Shown: positions 27,001-42,000 of the stretch, in pieces
How the letters are laid out: each line of letters opens with the position of its first letter
How positions within the stretch are numbered: position 1 is the stretch's first letter
Assembly (NCBI RefSeq): GCF_021869535.1
Contig: NW_026262679.1
Location: 86,487,143 to 86,551,142, forward strand
Direction: 5' to 3'
DNA length: 64,000 nucleotides
DNA from: Mytilus californianus
Taxonomy: Eukaryota > Mollusca > Bivalvia > Mytilida > Mytilidae
Program-made: the position numbers and the translations under genes
The notes under the pieces: generated by a model
The model's database searches: none
Seen by the model: only the letters and a program-made list of their open reading frames with translations
What the model was told of the DNA's origin: nothing

Positions 27001-30000
27001 ACATATGTAATTGTTTTTGATAAAGATTTCAAATTATAAATAACTTCAAGTCTTAATTAAATCACAAAGTTCCATCCATTTATATTTGTTCATCACTAAG
27101 ATTTTAAAGGAAAATGTTATTTTAATAGCCCCAAGAGACCAATCTATGACCAAGAAGTGTGGCATCAGAAAGGCAATTAGTGTTTCAGGAGGATTTAAAT
27201 AGTTTTATACTGCATGGGGAAAATAACCAGATGTGAAAATTTGGTAAAGCTTGTAAAACCTGTATGAATGGACACCTATAGAAATAATATTAACAGAAGT
27301 TACTTATTCATGATATATAAGTAATATTTGAAACAACCTTGTTTTCAATATAACTTGTATAAGTAATTTTGAAAATTACTTGTTTAAGTAATGCCCCTAA
27401 CTATTAAAACAATGATAATTTTTTTTTTTTTTATAAAATAGCAAAGTTAGTTTTTTATAAAAAAAAGTATGGCTACTCTAAGAAAAGTTGAGGAGGTAAT
27501 ACCACCATTGTTTTCCCTCTAGTACGTCTCACTTTAATTGTCATTTTTTTTATAATTGTGCGGATTTGGTTTTTTTTAAATAAAGAAATACTTGGCATAA
27601 TTATATAAGTGAAGTTTTATCCTGACCTGTACTTGAATGAAAATCTAATATAAAATTGTTTCCCCCTATCAGTCTTTGTTTAATTGGTATTTTTCAAAAA
27701 ATATGTGCAGAATTTATCTATGTTTTAAATAAAGAAATACTTGACATGAGTAAAGTTTTTTCTTGTCCTGTACTATAGTAATAAAACAACATAATTTTTC
27801 AGTGCATATAAGAAAGAAGACATCACCAGAATTAACCAACCAAATTCTATCCCCCTTTTTTTTTTCTCTGTTTACAAGCTTAAGTAGCCATGTCCCCTAA
27901 AATTGCAAAAATATTTTATATAAAAAACTTTGCTATTTTATAAAAAAAAAATACCATTGTTTAGTTAAGGGCATTATTTAAACTAGTAATTTTCAAAATT
28001 ACCTATACAAGTTATATTGAAAACAAATATTACTTATATATCATGAATAAGTAACTTCTGTTAATATTATTTCTATAGGTGTCCATTCATAAAGGTTTTA
28101 CAAGCTTTAACAAATTTTCACATCTGGTTATTTTCCCCATGCAGTATAAAACTATTTAAATCCTCCTGAAACACTAATTGCCTTTCTGATGCCACACTTC
28201 TTGGTCATAGATTGGTCTCTTGGGGCTATTAAAATAAAATTTTCCTTCAAAATCTTAGAGATGAACAAATATAAATGGATGGAACCTTGTGATTTAATTA
28301 AGACTTGAAGTTATTTATACATGTAATTTGAAATATTTATCAAAAACAATTACATATGTTCCTTAAATAATTGTAAGTATGCTTAGTTTTTCGAAGATGT
28401 ATAAAATAATTTATAAAAGTAATATTTTTTCATTATTTTGAAAGTAATCTCTCTATACTCATCTCAAGTTGGATAAATACTTAATTTTACTTAATGAAAT
28501 GATGAAAAAATTCTTAAAAACTACATTTTGTCCACTTTTGACATTTAAAATAACAATTGAGATTATATCAAATAATTTAAAAAAACAAAAAATACCTATT
28601 AATATAAGTAACTAAAAAAAATAACTCGTTTAGTATCGCCCCCTGACTGTTGTTTGTGTCTTGATAACTTTTATGTAGCATATTATATAATATAAACCCT
28701 ATTTAAATCATATCATCTAATTATAAGATTTGAGAATTTTTTTTATTATAAAAAAAGAAATGATTATTTTAAAAATATAATAATTGTATATTTTTTGTTA
28801 AATGACTTTCACTTTTTGTGGAGACTTGAGATTTCTTTCCAAGCATTACACAGTACTGTTGAAGAATTTCTAATCTATTCTATAGTTTTGTAAAATTTCA
28901 GGCAAAATGTATTTGAATAGATTAGATGTTTACACAGGTGTTAATTGAGCTTCCTCTATAATGCTCTACTTTCCTTATTATAGAAGTGGTGTAGATTTGA
29001 TTGACCTCTTAATGGATCATGATAATTATTTTCACATAAACTGCAGAGAAGAGCCTACTGAAAAAGCTCTGAGCATCCTCCGAGCATACTCGGAGCTTCC
29101 TCGTAAGAATAAATCTATGATCCCTTATATACTTTATAGTAAGAACAAACATGAAGTGTTTATGATATATGGCATTTTCAATATGACACACTGCATCAAA
29201 CCTGAACCAATATAATCATCAGCAGAACTCTTGAGATTATATAAGTGTCTCAGATTGATTTGGGTGTGATAATGAAATAGTCATTTAGCATTCTCTGTAT
29301 ACAACTACATTTATACAAGGAAAGGAAACTAGAAATAAGACCAGATTAGTTTCCTTATCCAGGTCATAATTTCCCTTTCATTATAAAGGTGGTAATTAGA
29401 GGAAATGTAAGGATGTTGTCCATATACTGTAACAAGATCATTTAAATACATTATATAAACATTGTTCAAACATTGTTCATGGATTTCAGCCAAATTTCCA
29501 TCATTTCATATAAAATGTCATGAGAAAATGATGGAATATACATCAATGAGCCAGCAACTCAATGAAAGTAAATAACCAAAGACATGTCTTCAACAATAAA
29601 CAGAATGTATGTCAAACTCTAAAGCATCCGTAGTCTGTAAAAGTTGTGAATAAATTAGATTGAAACAATCAAAGATCTGATATTAATACTAAGTTCTCCA
29701 AATAATAAGAAAACATTAAGATATGAAATGAGACAACCACTGACTTGGTTATTGACTTGGGAAAGGTACATGAACATGTGGCTGTGTTAAACTTGAATTA
29801 GTTTATTTTATATTTCAACATTACCTCCCCTCTTCAATCTCAATTAGTGGCATTACCTAACATACAAAAAGAGCATACAATAGAAAGCAGTTCATAGAAA
29901 GGACTTAACTTTATTATATTGTATAAAAAAGTGCTCACAGCTGTAGGTTCTTAGATATAAGAAGATGTGGTATGAGTGCCAATGAGACAACTCTTTATCC

Positions 30001-33000
30001 AAGTCAAAATTTATAAAAGTAAACCATTATAGGTCAAAGTACGGTCTTCAACACGGAGCCTTGGCTCACACCGAACAGCAAGCTATAAAGGGCCCCAAAA
30101 ATTACTAGTGTTAAACCATTCAAACGGGGAAACCAACGGTCTAATCTATATAAAAAACAAGAAACGAGAAACACTTATGAACCACATCAACAAACGACAA
30201 CTACTGAACATCAGATTCCTGACTTAGGACAGGTGCAAACAATTGCAGCGGTTTTTAACCAGCTTAAGAGTGTAGGATGGCATGTAAATTCATACTTTAA
30301 TGTCATAAACAGTACAAAATACATGACCTTGATCATTATTCCCCAGAATAAAATTATACCGAAAAAAAAAACAACATTTTTTTAGTATTGCTTCAAACTA
30401 TAAATTAATGAATTGATTATGCAAAGAAATACCAGTAACAGTGATTGAACAACAATAACTATTATTTTATCCTTTATCAACAAGTTTATTTAGCCAAAAT
30501 GAAGATTTGAAGGACATTTCCTAGACTTGTTAGCTTTATAAACAATATTTCTGAAAAATATGGATGTGAATAACACTTTTTATTAAATTCCTGCTTCCAC
30601 TTTGAATCTATATTTGTTATCAAAAGTAGAAAGGTTTTTACTTATGTACAACTATCAGCATTTTTAATTTTCAGGCTTCATCACCATCAGGATAGCCACA
30701 AGGCTAATACACCCATGCTCCTTCTGTAATTTTTCAATGATTTAGAATTTCATCAAATTGATTGCTACCTCAGTCCTCATTTTATTGACCCGTCATTGAG
30801 ATCAGAAGATAAAAATTGATTTTTTAAAAATATATCATGTTTTGTTTTGCCAAAATTGTATATAAATATCAATGAAAGAAGGTGGTTTACACCAATGAGA
30901 CAGAAGTCCAACAACTTAAATAAAAAGACATCCAGAGGTCAACATATGGTTTACAACAATTAATTCATGATTGAACCAATAAATTCTGAAACAAACAAAA
31001 AACTTTTATAAGAATAACAAAAAACAGTACAACATATTACCATCAACACGTGATCTGTTCATAGTCAGCAATGCATGAATTACATCCTCTTCAACACAGA
31101 TTGTCTTTCCTATAATAAAAGATTTAAGTTAGTACACAAATGACTAAAACATAATATAATGTACTGGATTTTATAATGTCTGAATTAAAAAAGTATAACG
31201 AGTCAACTTTCTATAATGCCAGGGTTGGACAGTTTTTCCCCAAAAAATTTACTATCTCATTGCCTGCCAGGATACTGATTATAGAAGCCATTGACACTGA
31301 GAAATTATACATCCGTCTGTCCAATCAAAATTTGCTTAAACTTTTCTCAGGAACTACAATTCAGAGCTTCTTGATATTTTATATCAATATTCATGTGAGC
31401 ATGCTAAACTGTGTGAGTTCATCTTTCATCCGCTATCTGTTTAGTGAATAAATATATATTCTTACATGTAATGGACATTTATGAAATGTGCATCAATTTT
31501 TTTCTGAAGAATTACAAATCAAGGCTTTCTGAAATTTGGAATCTACTTTTATGTGACCATGCTTTACTGTGTGATGCCTTTTCACATCCTTCTTTCGTCA
31601 TCTTCCTGTTAACCAAATACTTTTAAAAAGCATCAGTAGTGAGCAATAGCTCACAGTTCCACTTTGTTCTTTTACTTCTAATTAACAATGAAAATTTTCT
31701 TACCATTAGTTGTAGAAAAACTTGCAGCAGCACAAATCAGAAAAATTGTAAATATATATTGCATACTATTCATCCTGGTCCATGAATAATTGTTTGAATT
31801 AATAAGTTTTGAAATTCTTAATGTTTATGTATGAGCTACAAGCATTAACTTCCTGGACATACTGCGTTATAATTGTATTTATATTCTTTATTTCCTGTAA
31901 ATGAAAATATTGAGGACAATCATTTTTTATCGACAAGATTAGGGCAGGTAGCTGCAAGTCTGAAGTAATTAAAAGTTGAATACAAATATAATCGAAAAAA
32001 AAAGAGTTTTCATTGGCAAAATGCATTTGAAAAGAAAAACGCTTTCATTGGCAAAATTAATTTGAATAGAAATGAGTTTTTATATGCAAAATGTATTTGA
32101 ATAGAAAAAAAAATTTTCATATGCAAAATTTATTTGAATAGAAAAAAAAATTTTCATATGCAAAATGTATTTGAATAGAAAAAAAAATTTTCATATGCAA
32201 AATGTATTTGAATAGAAAAAAAAATTTTCATATGCAAAATGCCAGTGACTATCAATTTTTTATAGGGCAGGTGTTGAAAATGTCTGTCTGAGATCTGCAT
32301 GGAACTTTTAAATGTTGTTAGAGGACCATCCATAATATTACATTAGAAGTCTGATAGACTTTTATTTTAAATTTATGTTTCTATGGGCAGTGAAATCATT
32401 ATAACAATGTAACAATTTATTTAAAATTTTAATTGCTAAAAAACCATATTTAAATGTTCATTTATTCAAAGGCAGAAGATATCTCAATGACGACATATAT
32501 GTGTTTTGGACAGGAAAATACATTTCAAGCCCATTAACTCATTTTTATTCCTCTTTTGGAACAGTTGATACATTAGACATGTCTTTCATGATTTTTCTCA
32601 GTAATAACTTTCTATCTCTTGTTGTTGGGTCATTTATACAGGTATTTATCTCTATCTCCGTATACCCTTTTTTCATCTAGTTTAATCTGAACTGTGATGG
32701 AATTCTTTGTTAATCATCTAATTATTTGTGTACCTGATGGATCGTATTACCCCGCCCCAATGAAGGGAAATTCCATCAGCTAACTAAATACCAGTGTAAG
32801 AAAACTTAGAAAGTACATCATTAACCATAAGCAAATCTAAAAGAAAGATGTGATTTGCAATAATATATTCACAGAGAAACCAACTATAAAATATAAAAGG
32901 CTAACATTAACTAATTTAAGAAATAAGGAATTTGATTTCAACGAAAGAAATCTCTGTATTACTGAAAAATTATTACAAACTAGTCAAAACATTTACTAAA

Positions 33001-36000
33001 TTTTATCATCGGTACAAGGACATCATTCGTAAATATAAATCAATATGCAGACATCTTATACGTTCAGGTATTTCACATCCAATATTTTATGGTAATATTC
33101 TTTACAAAGCACAAAAATGTCGGCATTCACCTCAAAAGCTAACCAAACCTTTAAACAGACTTATTCGGAAAGGATATAGTTACGATACTGTTGTCAAGTC
33201 ATTAAGGATTGCATATTTTGGTATTAATATTGATTCACTCATAGGGTCTTTGCATCGGAAATAAACACATTTATTCTAAAACCAGTAGTTGGCATGATAC
33301 GGGTTCTTCTCATATATTTTATGATGGTATGAAATCAAACCTGGAACGGGAGGGATTGTACTTGATTTTCATATGATGAAGACATAATCTTTCAATCAGT
33401 TTAATTGAGGTCTGGAGCTGGCATGTCAGTAACTGCTACTAGTCCTTTGTTCATTTATGTATCATTGTCATTTTGCTTAGTTTCTTTTGTTACCTATTCT
33501 GACATCGGACTCGGACTTCTTTTAAACTGAGTTTTACTGTGCGTATTGCTATGTGTTTCTTTTTTATACATTGGCTAGAGGTATAGGGGAGGGTTGAGAT
33601 CTCACAAAACATGTTTAACCCCGCCACATTTTTGCGCCTGTCCCAAGTCAGGAGCCTCTGGCCTTTGTTAGTCTTGTATGTTTTTTAATTTTAGTTCATT
33701 TATATGTTTTGGAGTTTAGTATGATGTCCATTTTCACTGAACTAGTACACAATTTTATTTAGGGGCCAGCTGAGGACCACCTCCATGTGCGGGATTTTCT
33801 CGCTGCGTTGAAGACCCATTGGTGGCCTTCGGCTGTTGTCTGCTCTTTGGTCGGGTTGTTGTCTCTTTGAAATATTCCCCATTTCCATTCTCAATTTTAA
33901 ATATGGGACAATCCCTGACGATACCTATATGCAAAACCCATTCAAATTTTTTTTTAAATGTAGTTGAAACACTAGATTAGTTGAAGGATGGATTTAAAAA
34001 ATTAGATAAATATAGCCTATCAGTTTTATTTTTTTACCAGAATTTTTTAACCTTCTCAGACTCTTAGATGGAGCATTTTTATTCAACAACTCATTGAAAT
34101 AAGGGTTGATATGAATTGCATAAAGATGACTAATGTTGGAATATATGTGGATGTTGGGTTACCATTTCAATTTAGATTAAACAAATCCAGACCCAAGAGA
34201 TTAAAAATAATAAAAGTAATCTAACAGACAACAACAGGAAGAAAAACAATGAACCCAAAAATCAGTGTTATTATTGGAATGGTTAATTTATCATTTCCCT
34301 TATTTGTTAGCATTTTTGTTTGCTAGATTTTTCAGAATTTTTGTCATATTTATTTTATTTATTGGAAGCAGTCAGTTTAAGATTACCTGGTCCAAAGTTT
34401 GAGCCGTGTCCATCATATGACATCCATTTTTGTTCCTTTGTTGACTTTTCACCTTTTTAGCTCAACTGACCCTATTGAGTTATTGTTATCACTCTGTGTC
34501 TTTTGTCATTGTAAAACTTTTAAAAAATCTAATTTTAAACTGCTAAATCGATTATTATCATACTGTTCCTTAGGGCATCTAGTCAGTAAATTTATCCATG
34601 GATTTGGCCCATCAGCAAACATGAACACTGTTGCTGAAATTATAATTGTTATTATTGTCCATTATACCTTTTATTTTTCAGATTCAAGAAATGGTTACTG
34701 TTACCTACAACTAACAGGAGGAAGATGTCGGCCTGAATCTTCCACTGTATCCTTGTCTAAAACAGATTGTTGTTGTTCCTTAGCTGATGCCTGGGGACCA
34801 GCATGCGAAAGATGTCCTTCAAGAAATTCAAGTAATATTATATATGATCAAACAAATTTGATTGAAACCAATTTTGTTGGAATAATCTTTTGAATGTCAT
34901 TTATTACAGGTTGCCAGAGATGCCAGAGACAATTTTTGATTGTGATTAGGTGATATTTAAATGGCCCTAAAAATGACCAGAAACATATATAATAAACAGT
35001 TTATTGGATTTTCTGCATGTATGTATGGTAAAATATGAGCCGCTAAATACATTGAGAAACTCACCAAAAGTGGTTATTATTGTGACTCACAGCTGATATT
35101 TTACGATATTGAAATGCAGAACATCTGATAATCTATATAAACCATTGCATTTATGACTGAAATATATGCCTAAATTGTGTTTTGTTTTTGGTTTTTGGGC
35201 AGAATTTGATGTTGATGGTATAACTATATCAAGCTAAATTAAGTAGGCATGTAATTCAAGCTCCTAGATACCTCTTCTATTGTCAGTTGATGACCATACA
35301 TTCAAGTTCATCTAAACAAATCCATTAAAACATTTCAGAAAGAGTCCTGGCATTTTTAGCAGACTTACTGAGATTTCACATATCATTTTTAGCTCACCTG
35401 GCACCAAAGGGCCAAGTGAGCTTTTCTCATCACTTGGCATCCAGTGTCCATCATCCGTCGGTGTCGGTGAACTTTTACAAAAATCTTCTCTGATGAAACT
35501 ACAAGCCTCAATCATCTTTGGGGTGTCAAGTTTAAAAAATTTGTCCCAAGACCCTACCTGACCCAACCAACATTACCCACATGGCTAAAAATAGAATATA
35601 GGGGTAAAATGTATTATACTTCATGTCAAAATGCTAGATTTTGATTGGTTAATACAAGGGAGATAATTTACTTTAAAAATTTCTTATACTTCATGTCAAA
35701 ATGCCAGATTTTGATTGGTTAATACATGTACAAGGGAGACAATTTACTCTATCCTATGCTGAATTTTCTATTACCCTTCACGGAGACGCTTGATCAGGTG
35801 TGCACTTTATTAAATAGGGATGGTTGTTATGTACAAGACGTCATAGTTTATTACTTTGAATTTGAAATTTGATAGACAGTAATAACAGAACATTCAGTAT
35901 AATAAATTAAATAACACATATCTGAGAGGGTGATAGAGCAGATTGTTACCCCTCGAAAAGACATTGTCAACCTTGGCTTTGCCTCAGTTGACAATGTTTT

Positions 36001-39000
36001 CTCGGGGTAACAATCTGCTCTATCACCCTCTCAGCTATGTGTTATTATATACTATCCCATGGCAAAATACTCTATGACATTATAGTTTATTACTTTGAAT
36101 TTGAAATTTAATAGAAAGTAATAACAGAGCATTCAGCATAATAAATCAAATAACACAGAAGGTTTGGTTGACAATGTTTTCTCGAGGTAACAATCTGCTC
36201 TATCACCCTCTCAGCTGTGTGTTATTTATATAATGTGTGTCTATTATCTTGAAAACCATTAAAGTTAGAGAAAATCTGAATCAGGCAAAAATGTTCAGAA
36301 TAATGATATCGTGTCAATGTTTATTGACACTAAAACTGTCAGACGACTTCTCATAGGAGTAAATGCCCTTAAACTACCATTTTCCAATTTTTTTTGCAAT
36401 TTTGCCAATTATCTTGAAAAGAATTAAAGATGGATAGAAACTTTTAAAAAGCTTGACAGTTTTAATCTGTGGGAACCTTTCAGATCTGTCAGACAACTTT
36501 TTACTGTGTGCAGATATTTAGAATTTTTCAATGTATTGAATATAAACATACTTTTGTGACATTTTTCCCAGGAGCTACTGAATTTAGGAGTTTTTTCTAT
36601 TGATATTTTGTTTCTGTATTGTAGGAGAATTTAAGAGGTTATGTCCTCATGGTCCTGGGAAAGATACAAGAGGCGGAGGTTAGTGTTAATGCTCTTGCTG
36701 GCAGAAATATTGTCTCTCATAACAATATAATTGCTGTAGATAAACAATTTAACAGATATTTTATTCTTGTTTAGAAATTTCATTAGGAAAACATCTTACA
36801 TTATTGTAGTAATTAAACCATTTTTATACGACAGCAAAAAATTTGTGTTCGTATAATGCTATCATGTCTTCGTCGTCGTCCGAAGACATTTGGTTTCTGG
36901 ACAATAACTTAAGTTTAAGTGAATGGATCTCAACCACAAGGTTCAATAGCACAAAAGGAATGTTGGGAATGATTTTGGGGGTTATGGTCCCAACTGTTTA
37001 GGAATTAGGGGTCAAAAAGGGGCCAAAAAAGGCATTTTTCTAGTTTCCGGACAATAACTTGTGTATAAGTGTATAGATTTCTATGAAATTGTACTAAAAG
37101 GTTCCATACCACAAAGGGAAGGTTTGAATTGACTTTGGGGGTTATGACTCAAACCGTTTAAGAATTAGGGGCAATAAAGAGGGGGGAAAAGGTTTTTCTG
37201 GTTAATGGACAATTACTTATGTATTAGTCTATGGATCTCTATGAAATTGAAACGCAAGGTTCCATACCACAAAGGGAAGGTTGGATTTGACTTTGGGGGT
37301 TATGGCTCAAACCGTTGGGTCAAAAAGGGGGGAGGAACAAGGTTTTTCTGGTTTCCGGACAAATACTTAAGTATTAATCAATGGATCTCTATGAAATTGT
37401 ACCACAAGGTTCCATACCACACACAGAAGGTTGGAGTCGATTTTGTGGGTTGTGGCTTGAATCGTTAAGAAACTAGAGGCAGAATAGGGGCCAACAAGAC
37501 TTTTCATAACTTGCTAAGCTGGTTCTAACATAAATTATTTCTTATCTATATAAAGAAACAGCAGATACTGAAATGGCAGGAGATACACACCAAACAGGGT
37601 GTGTAAATTATTATATTTAGTTTGTAAACAGATTTAGTAAGTATTGTGCAACAGCAAAGTATTGCACAACAGCAAGAAATCTTCAATTGAAAATAAATAC
37701 AAATCTTTTAACCAATTTCAATGAGGGTTAATTTAAAGTCTTGAATTGTTTGAGGTTTTTACCATGTATTACTATATTGGATCTTTGGACATTTTTAAAT
37801 GGGTCTACATTGAGGTCCAAAGGGTCCAGAATGAGACTTTGTTTGATTTCATCAAAAACTGAATTCTGGTGGTTCTATGATATGCTGAATCTAACTGTGC
37901 ATTCAGATTTTTTACGACTGCCAAAAAATTTTGCGGTCGTATATTGGTATGACGTTGGCGTCGTTGTTGTCGTCGTCGTCATTGTCGAAGACACATTGGT
38001 TTTCGCACAATATTTTTAGTTTAAGTGAATGGATCTCTATGAAATTTTACCATAAGGTTCAATACCACAAAAGGAAGGTTAGGATTGATTTTGGGGGTTA
38101 TGGTACCAACAGTTAAGGAATTAGTGGCCAAAAAGGGGCCAAAAATAAGCATTTTTGTAACTTCCAGACAATGATTTGTGTGTTAGTGTATGGATCTCTC
38201 TGACATTGTACCACAAGGTTCCATATCACAAAGGGAATGCTGGGATTGATTTTGGGGGTAATTGCCTCAAAATTTTAGGAATTAGGGGCAAAAAAAGGGG
38301 CAAAAAACAAGCATTTTTCTAGTTTCATGACAATAACTTGTGTGTAAGTGTATGGATCTTTCTGAAATTGTACTACAAGGTTCCATATCACAAAGGGAAA
38401 GCTGGAATTGAGTTTGGGGGTAATTGCCCAAAACGTTTAGGAATAAGGGGCCAAAAATAAGCATTTTTGTAACTTCCAGACAATAACTTGTGTGTTAGTG
38501 TATGGATCTCTCTGACATTGTACCACAAGGTTCCATATCACAAAGGGAATGCTGGGATTGATTTTGGGGGTAATTGCTACAAAATTTTGGGAATTACGGG
38601 CCAAAAAGGGGCAAAAAACAAGCATTTTTCTAGTTTCAGGACAATAACTTGTGTTTAAGTGTATGGATCTTTATGAAATTGTACTACAAGGTTCCATAAC
38701 ACAAAGGGAAAACTGGGTTTGAGTTTGGGGGTAATTGCCCTAAACGTTTAGGAATTTGGGGCCAAAAAGGGGCCAAAAAACAAGCATTTTTACAGTTTCC
38801 AGACAATAACTTGCGTTCAAGTGTATGGATCTCTCTGAAATTGTACTGCAAGGTACCATACCACAAAGGGAAGGCTGGGATTGAGTTTGGGGGTGATGAA
38901 TCATAAGGGGGTTCAAAAAATTAGGGGGGAGGATTTTTTTTTCCTTTTTTTTTTCTTTAAAATTTTCCATTTTAAGTTGGTTATTTTTGATTTATATATA

Positions 39001-42000
39001 AAAGCAAATAATAATGATATGGTTTGATTTCATCAAAAATTGAAATATTGGGGTTCTTTGATATGCTGAATCTAACCGTGTATTTAGATTCTTAATTTTT
39101 GGTCCCGTTTTCAAATTGGTCTACATTAAGGTCCAAAGGGTCCAAAATTAAACTTAGTTTGATTTTAACAAAAATTGAATTCTTGGGGTTCTTTGATATG
39201 CTGAATCTAACCGTGTATGTATTTAGATTTTGGATATTGGACCATAATAGGTAAATTAAAAAATTTTAAGTTCTTAGACCACATTCATTCTGTGTCAGAA
39301 ACCTATGCTGTGTCAAATATTTAATCACAATCCAAATTCAGAGCTGTATCAAGCTTGAATGTTGTGTCCATACTTGCCCCAACTGTTCAGGGTTCGACCT
39401 CTGCGGTCATATCAAGCTGTGCCCAGCAGAGCATTTTATTAATTTTGGGCCCTGTTTTCAAATTAGTCCATATTAAGGTCCAAAGGGTCCAAAATTAAAC
39501 TTTGTATGAATTCATGGCATTATGTTTTCTGGTCTGTGCATCTGTCCATTTGTCTGTCCGTCCGTCTGTCCCGCTTCAGGTTAAAGTTTTTGGTCACGGT
39601 AGTTTTTGATGAAGTTGAAGTCCAATCAACTTGAAACTTAGTACACATGTTCCCTATGATATGATCTTTCTAATTTTAATGCCAAATTAGTGTTTTGACC
39701 CCAATTGTATGATCCACTGAACATAGAAAATGATAGTGCGAGTGGGGCATCTGTGTACTATGGACACATTCTTGTTTTTTACGTGCTGAATCTACCCATG
39801 GAATTAGATTTTGGATATTGGACCATCAAGTAGATTAAATGTCCCATTTCAAATTTTTAAGTTATCTGACCGCATTTGTTCTGTGTCAGAAATCTATAAT
39901 GTGTCAAATATTTAATCACTAACCAAATTCAGAGCTGTATCAAGCTTGAATATTGTGTTCAGAGTTCGACCTCTGCGGTCGTATCCAGCTGCTCCAGGCG
40001 GAGCACATTTTTTTGTCTTAAAAAATGGTTTAATTACTACAACCAGTTATTTTTATTCTTTTTTTGATAAAGAGATGTAGCAAAATAATAGTAAGATATG
40101 AATTATTGAAAAGCTGCTGCAGATGATATAATTTAACTCTTACTAGTTATTATTCAAACAACTGATAATTTTTTTATGCACTGATGTAGATTTTTAGTAA
40201 ATTGTAGGTCTACTTTTAACCCCAAAAATACGTGAAATTTACTTGTACAGTCTATATTTATATTTGATGTTTACTATTTTGAAGATTTGAATGAATGTTT
40301 GTTGTTTCCAAATGTGTGTCTCCATGGAAAGTGTGTGAACCAAGTTGGTTCTTACAGATGTATGTGTGACAAAGGATACAAAACAGATATCACAGGAACT
40401 AAGTGTATAGGTATGCTATTTACATTTCACTTAGCAATTAATGCATGTACATTGGGTAATACAGTACATGCCAAAAAGTAGTGTTGTTATGCCCAATGAA
40501 TAAAAAATATGCTGAAGGTATAATGTCTTTAACCCACCAATCATTTTATGTGATAGTTTAAAATAGGTACATTCTAAGGTTAAAGTTTTCACTCAGATTA
40601 ACTTAAAACCTACTACACATGTTCATTATGATGTTATTTTTTTTTATACACCCGTCAAAAGATTGGAAGTATTATGGTATACCAATGTTTGTTTGTCCGT
40701 CCCTTATAGATTTAACACAACATTAGAATTAACAAAAGAAAGCTGCCTTTTGATTTTTTGAATTTTTGGCTTTTTCATTCCCGAGTTACAGAACTTTGAC
40801 CATTAGATTTAAGGCAATTTTTTACAAGTCGTGCAATTGGAAATTTCCGATTTTATTCTTGCAACAATTTCAATAGCACAGTAAGGGTGTATCATGCACT
40901 CTAGGTGCAGCTGTCTATTAAATTATATGTAATTAGAATTACACTTTTGACCTTTAAACACAGTTCATAGATCATAGAAATGTGATAGTGGGAGAGGTCA
41001 TAGTGTTCTATGGTCACATATTGATCCTTTTAGAACAGGAGAAAAAGGCAGATAAACTCTATAAATTTTTCATCTAAGATAATTCATTGATTTCAGATGT
41101 AAATGAATGTGAAGATCGCCAGAAGCCTTGTGAATTTGTATGTCAGAATATCCCAGGCAGTTACAAGTGTGCATGTCCTCGTGGTTATGTGCTGAATATG
41201 GATGGAAAATCTTGTAGAGGTAAGTTTACAATAAAGATTGTTACACTGAAAACCAAACCTTTTTGTTTAAACAATTGTGTTATAATAAATTTGACTTACT
41301 TTGGCATAGTCTGGCAATTTTAATGGTTATATTTCAGATGGAAGATGTAATGCATACCTGCCAACTTTTGAAAATATTTATGGGGATTTTATTGTGTGAC
41401 AACATTTTTAGGGGTTGCATTTTTTTTCTCTTGAAATAGTGTCATATCTCTTCCTTTTACTTATGGTGTAATGATGAGGAGCTAAAAACCCTTTTTTCTT
41501 CTTTTAATTTGCATGATTCTTGTACTTATTTTATTATGTTACTTTGCAGATTTGGATGAATGTACAACAATGCAGCATAATTGTCAACATGAATGCGTCA
41601 ATACAGTTGGAAGTTTCCAGTGTGGATGCATGACAGGATTTAGACGTGGTCCAGGACAACAGTGTATTGGTATGTGCAACAGTAATACTACACAGTTTCT
41701 TTCTTATGCCCCTGTCACCAGGCAAAAGAGGTATTAAGGTTAACCCTTGTCCGTCTGTCCATCTAGAAATTGGTTCTTTAACTTAAGTTTACCATATGTT
41801 GTGAATCTTATACACAATGCTTATTATCACCAAACACAGATCAATTTAGAATCATGATGACATCACTTTCACTGTTCTTGAGTTATGTCCCTTTATTAAT
41901 TGAAAAATTGGTGAATTTGCTGTTTCTGCACTCTAATTGTACTTTGCCTCATTCTAATGTTCTGAAACTTATACACAATGCTTATTTATGCCACCAAACT

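Noticed and set aside
26069..29215. Mirror-image open frames in the two arms of the palindrome (minus at 26069-26398, plus at 28961-29215)
   Set aside because: They resemble each other only because the arms are inverted copies. They share no family motif I know, and each breaks down differently.
32005..32242. CRISPR-like array
   Set aside because: Units are contiguous with no spacers, in an animal genome. The same holds for the other tandem arrays.
34399..34681. Extending the TB7-position exon upstream to an ATG
   Set aside because: The open frame runs back into intron sequence with a clear tatttttcag acceptor at 34681. The upstream part has no TB features.
37205..38970. Open frames on both strands at 37-39 kb
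   Set aside because: By-products of the 150-bp tandem array; the same peptide fragments recur unit by unit.
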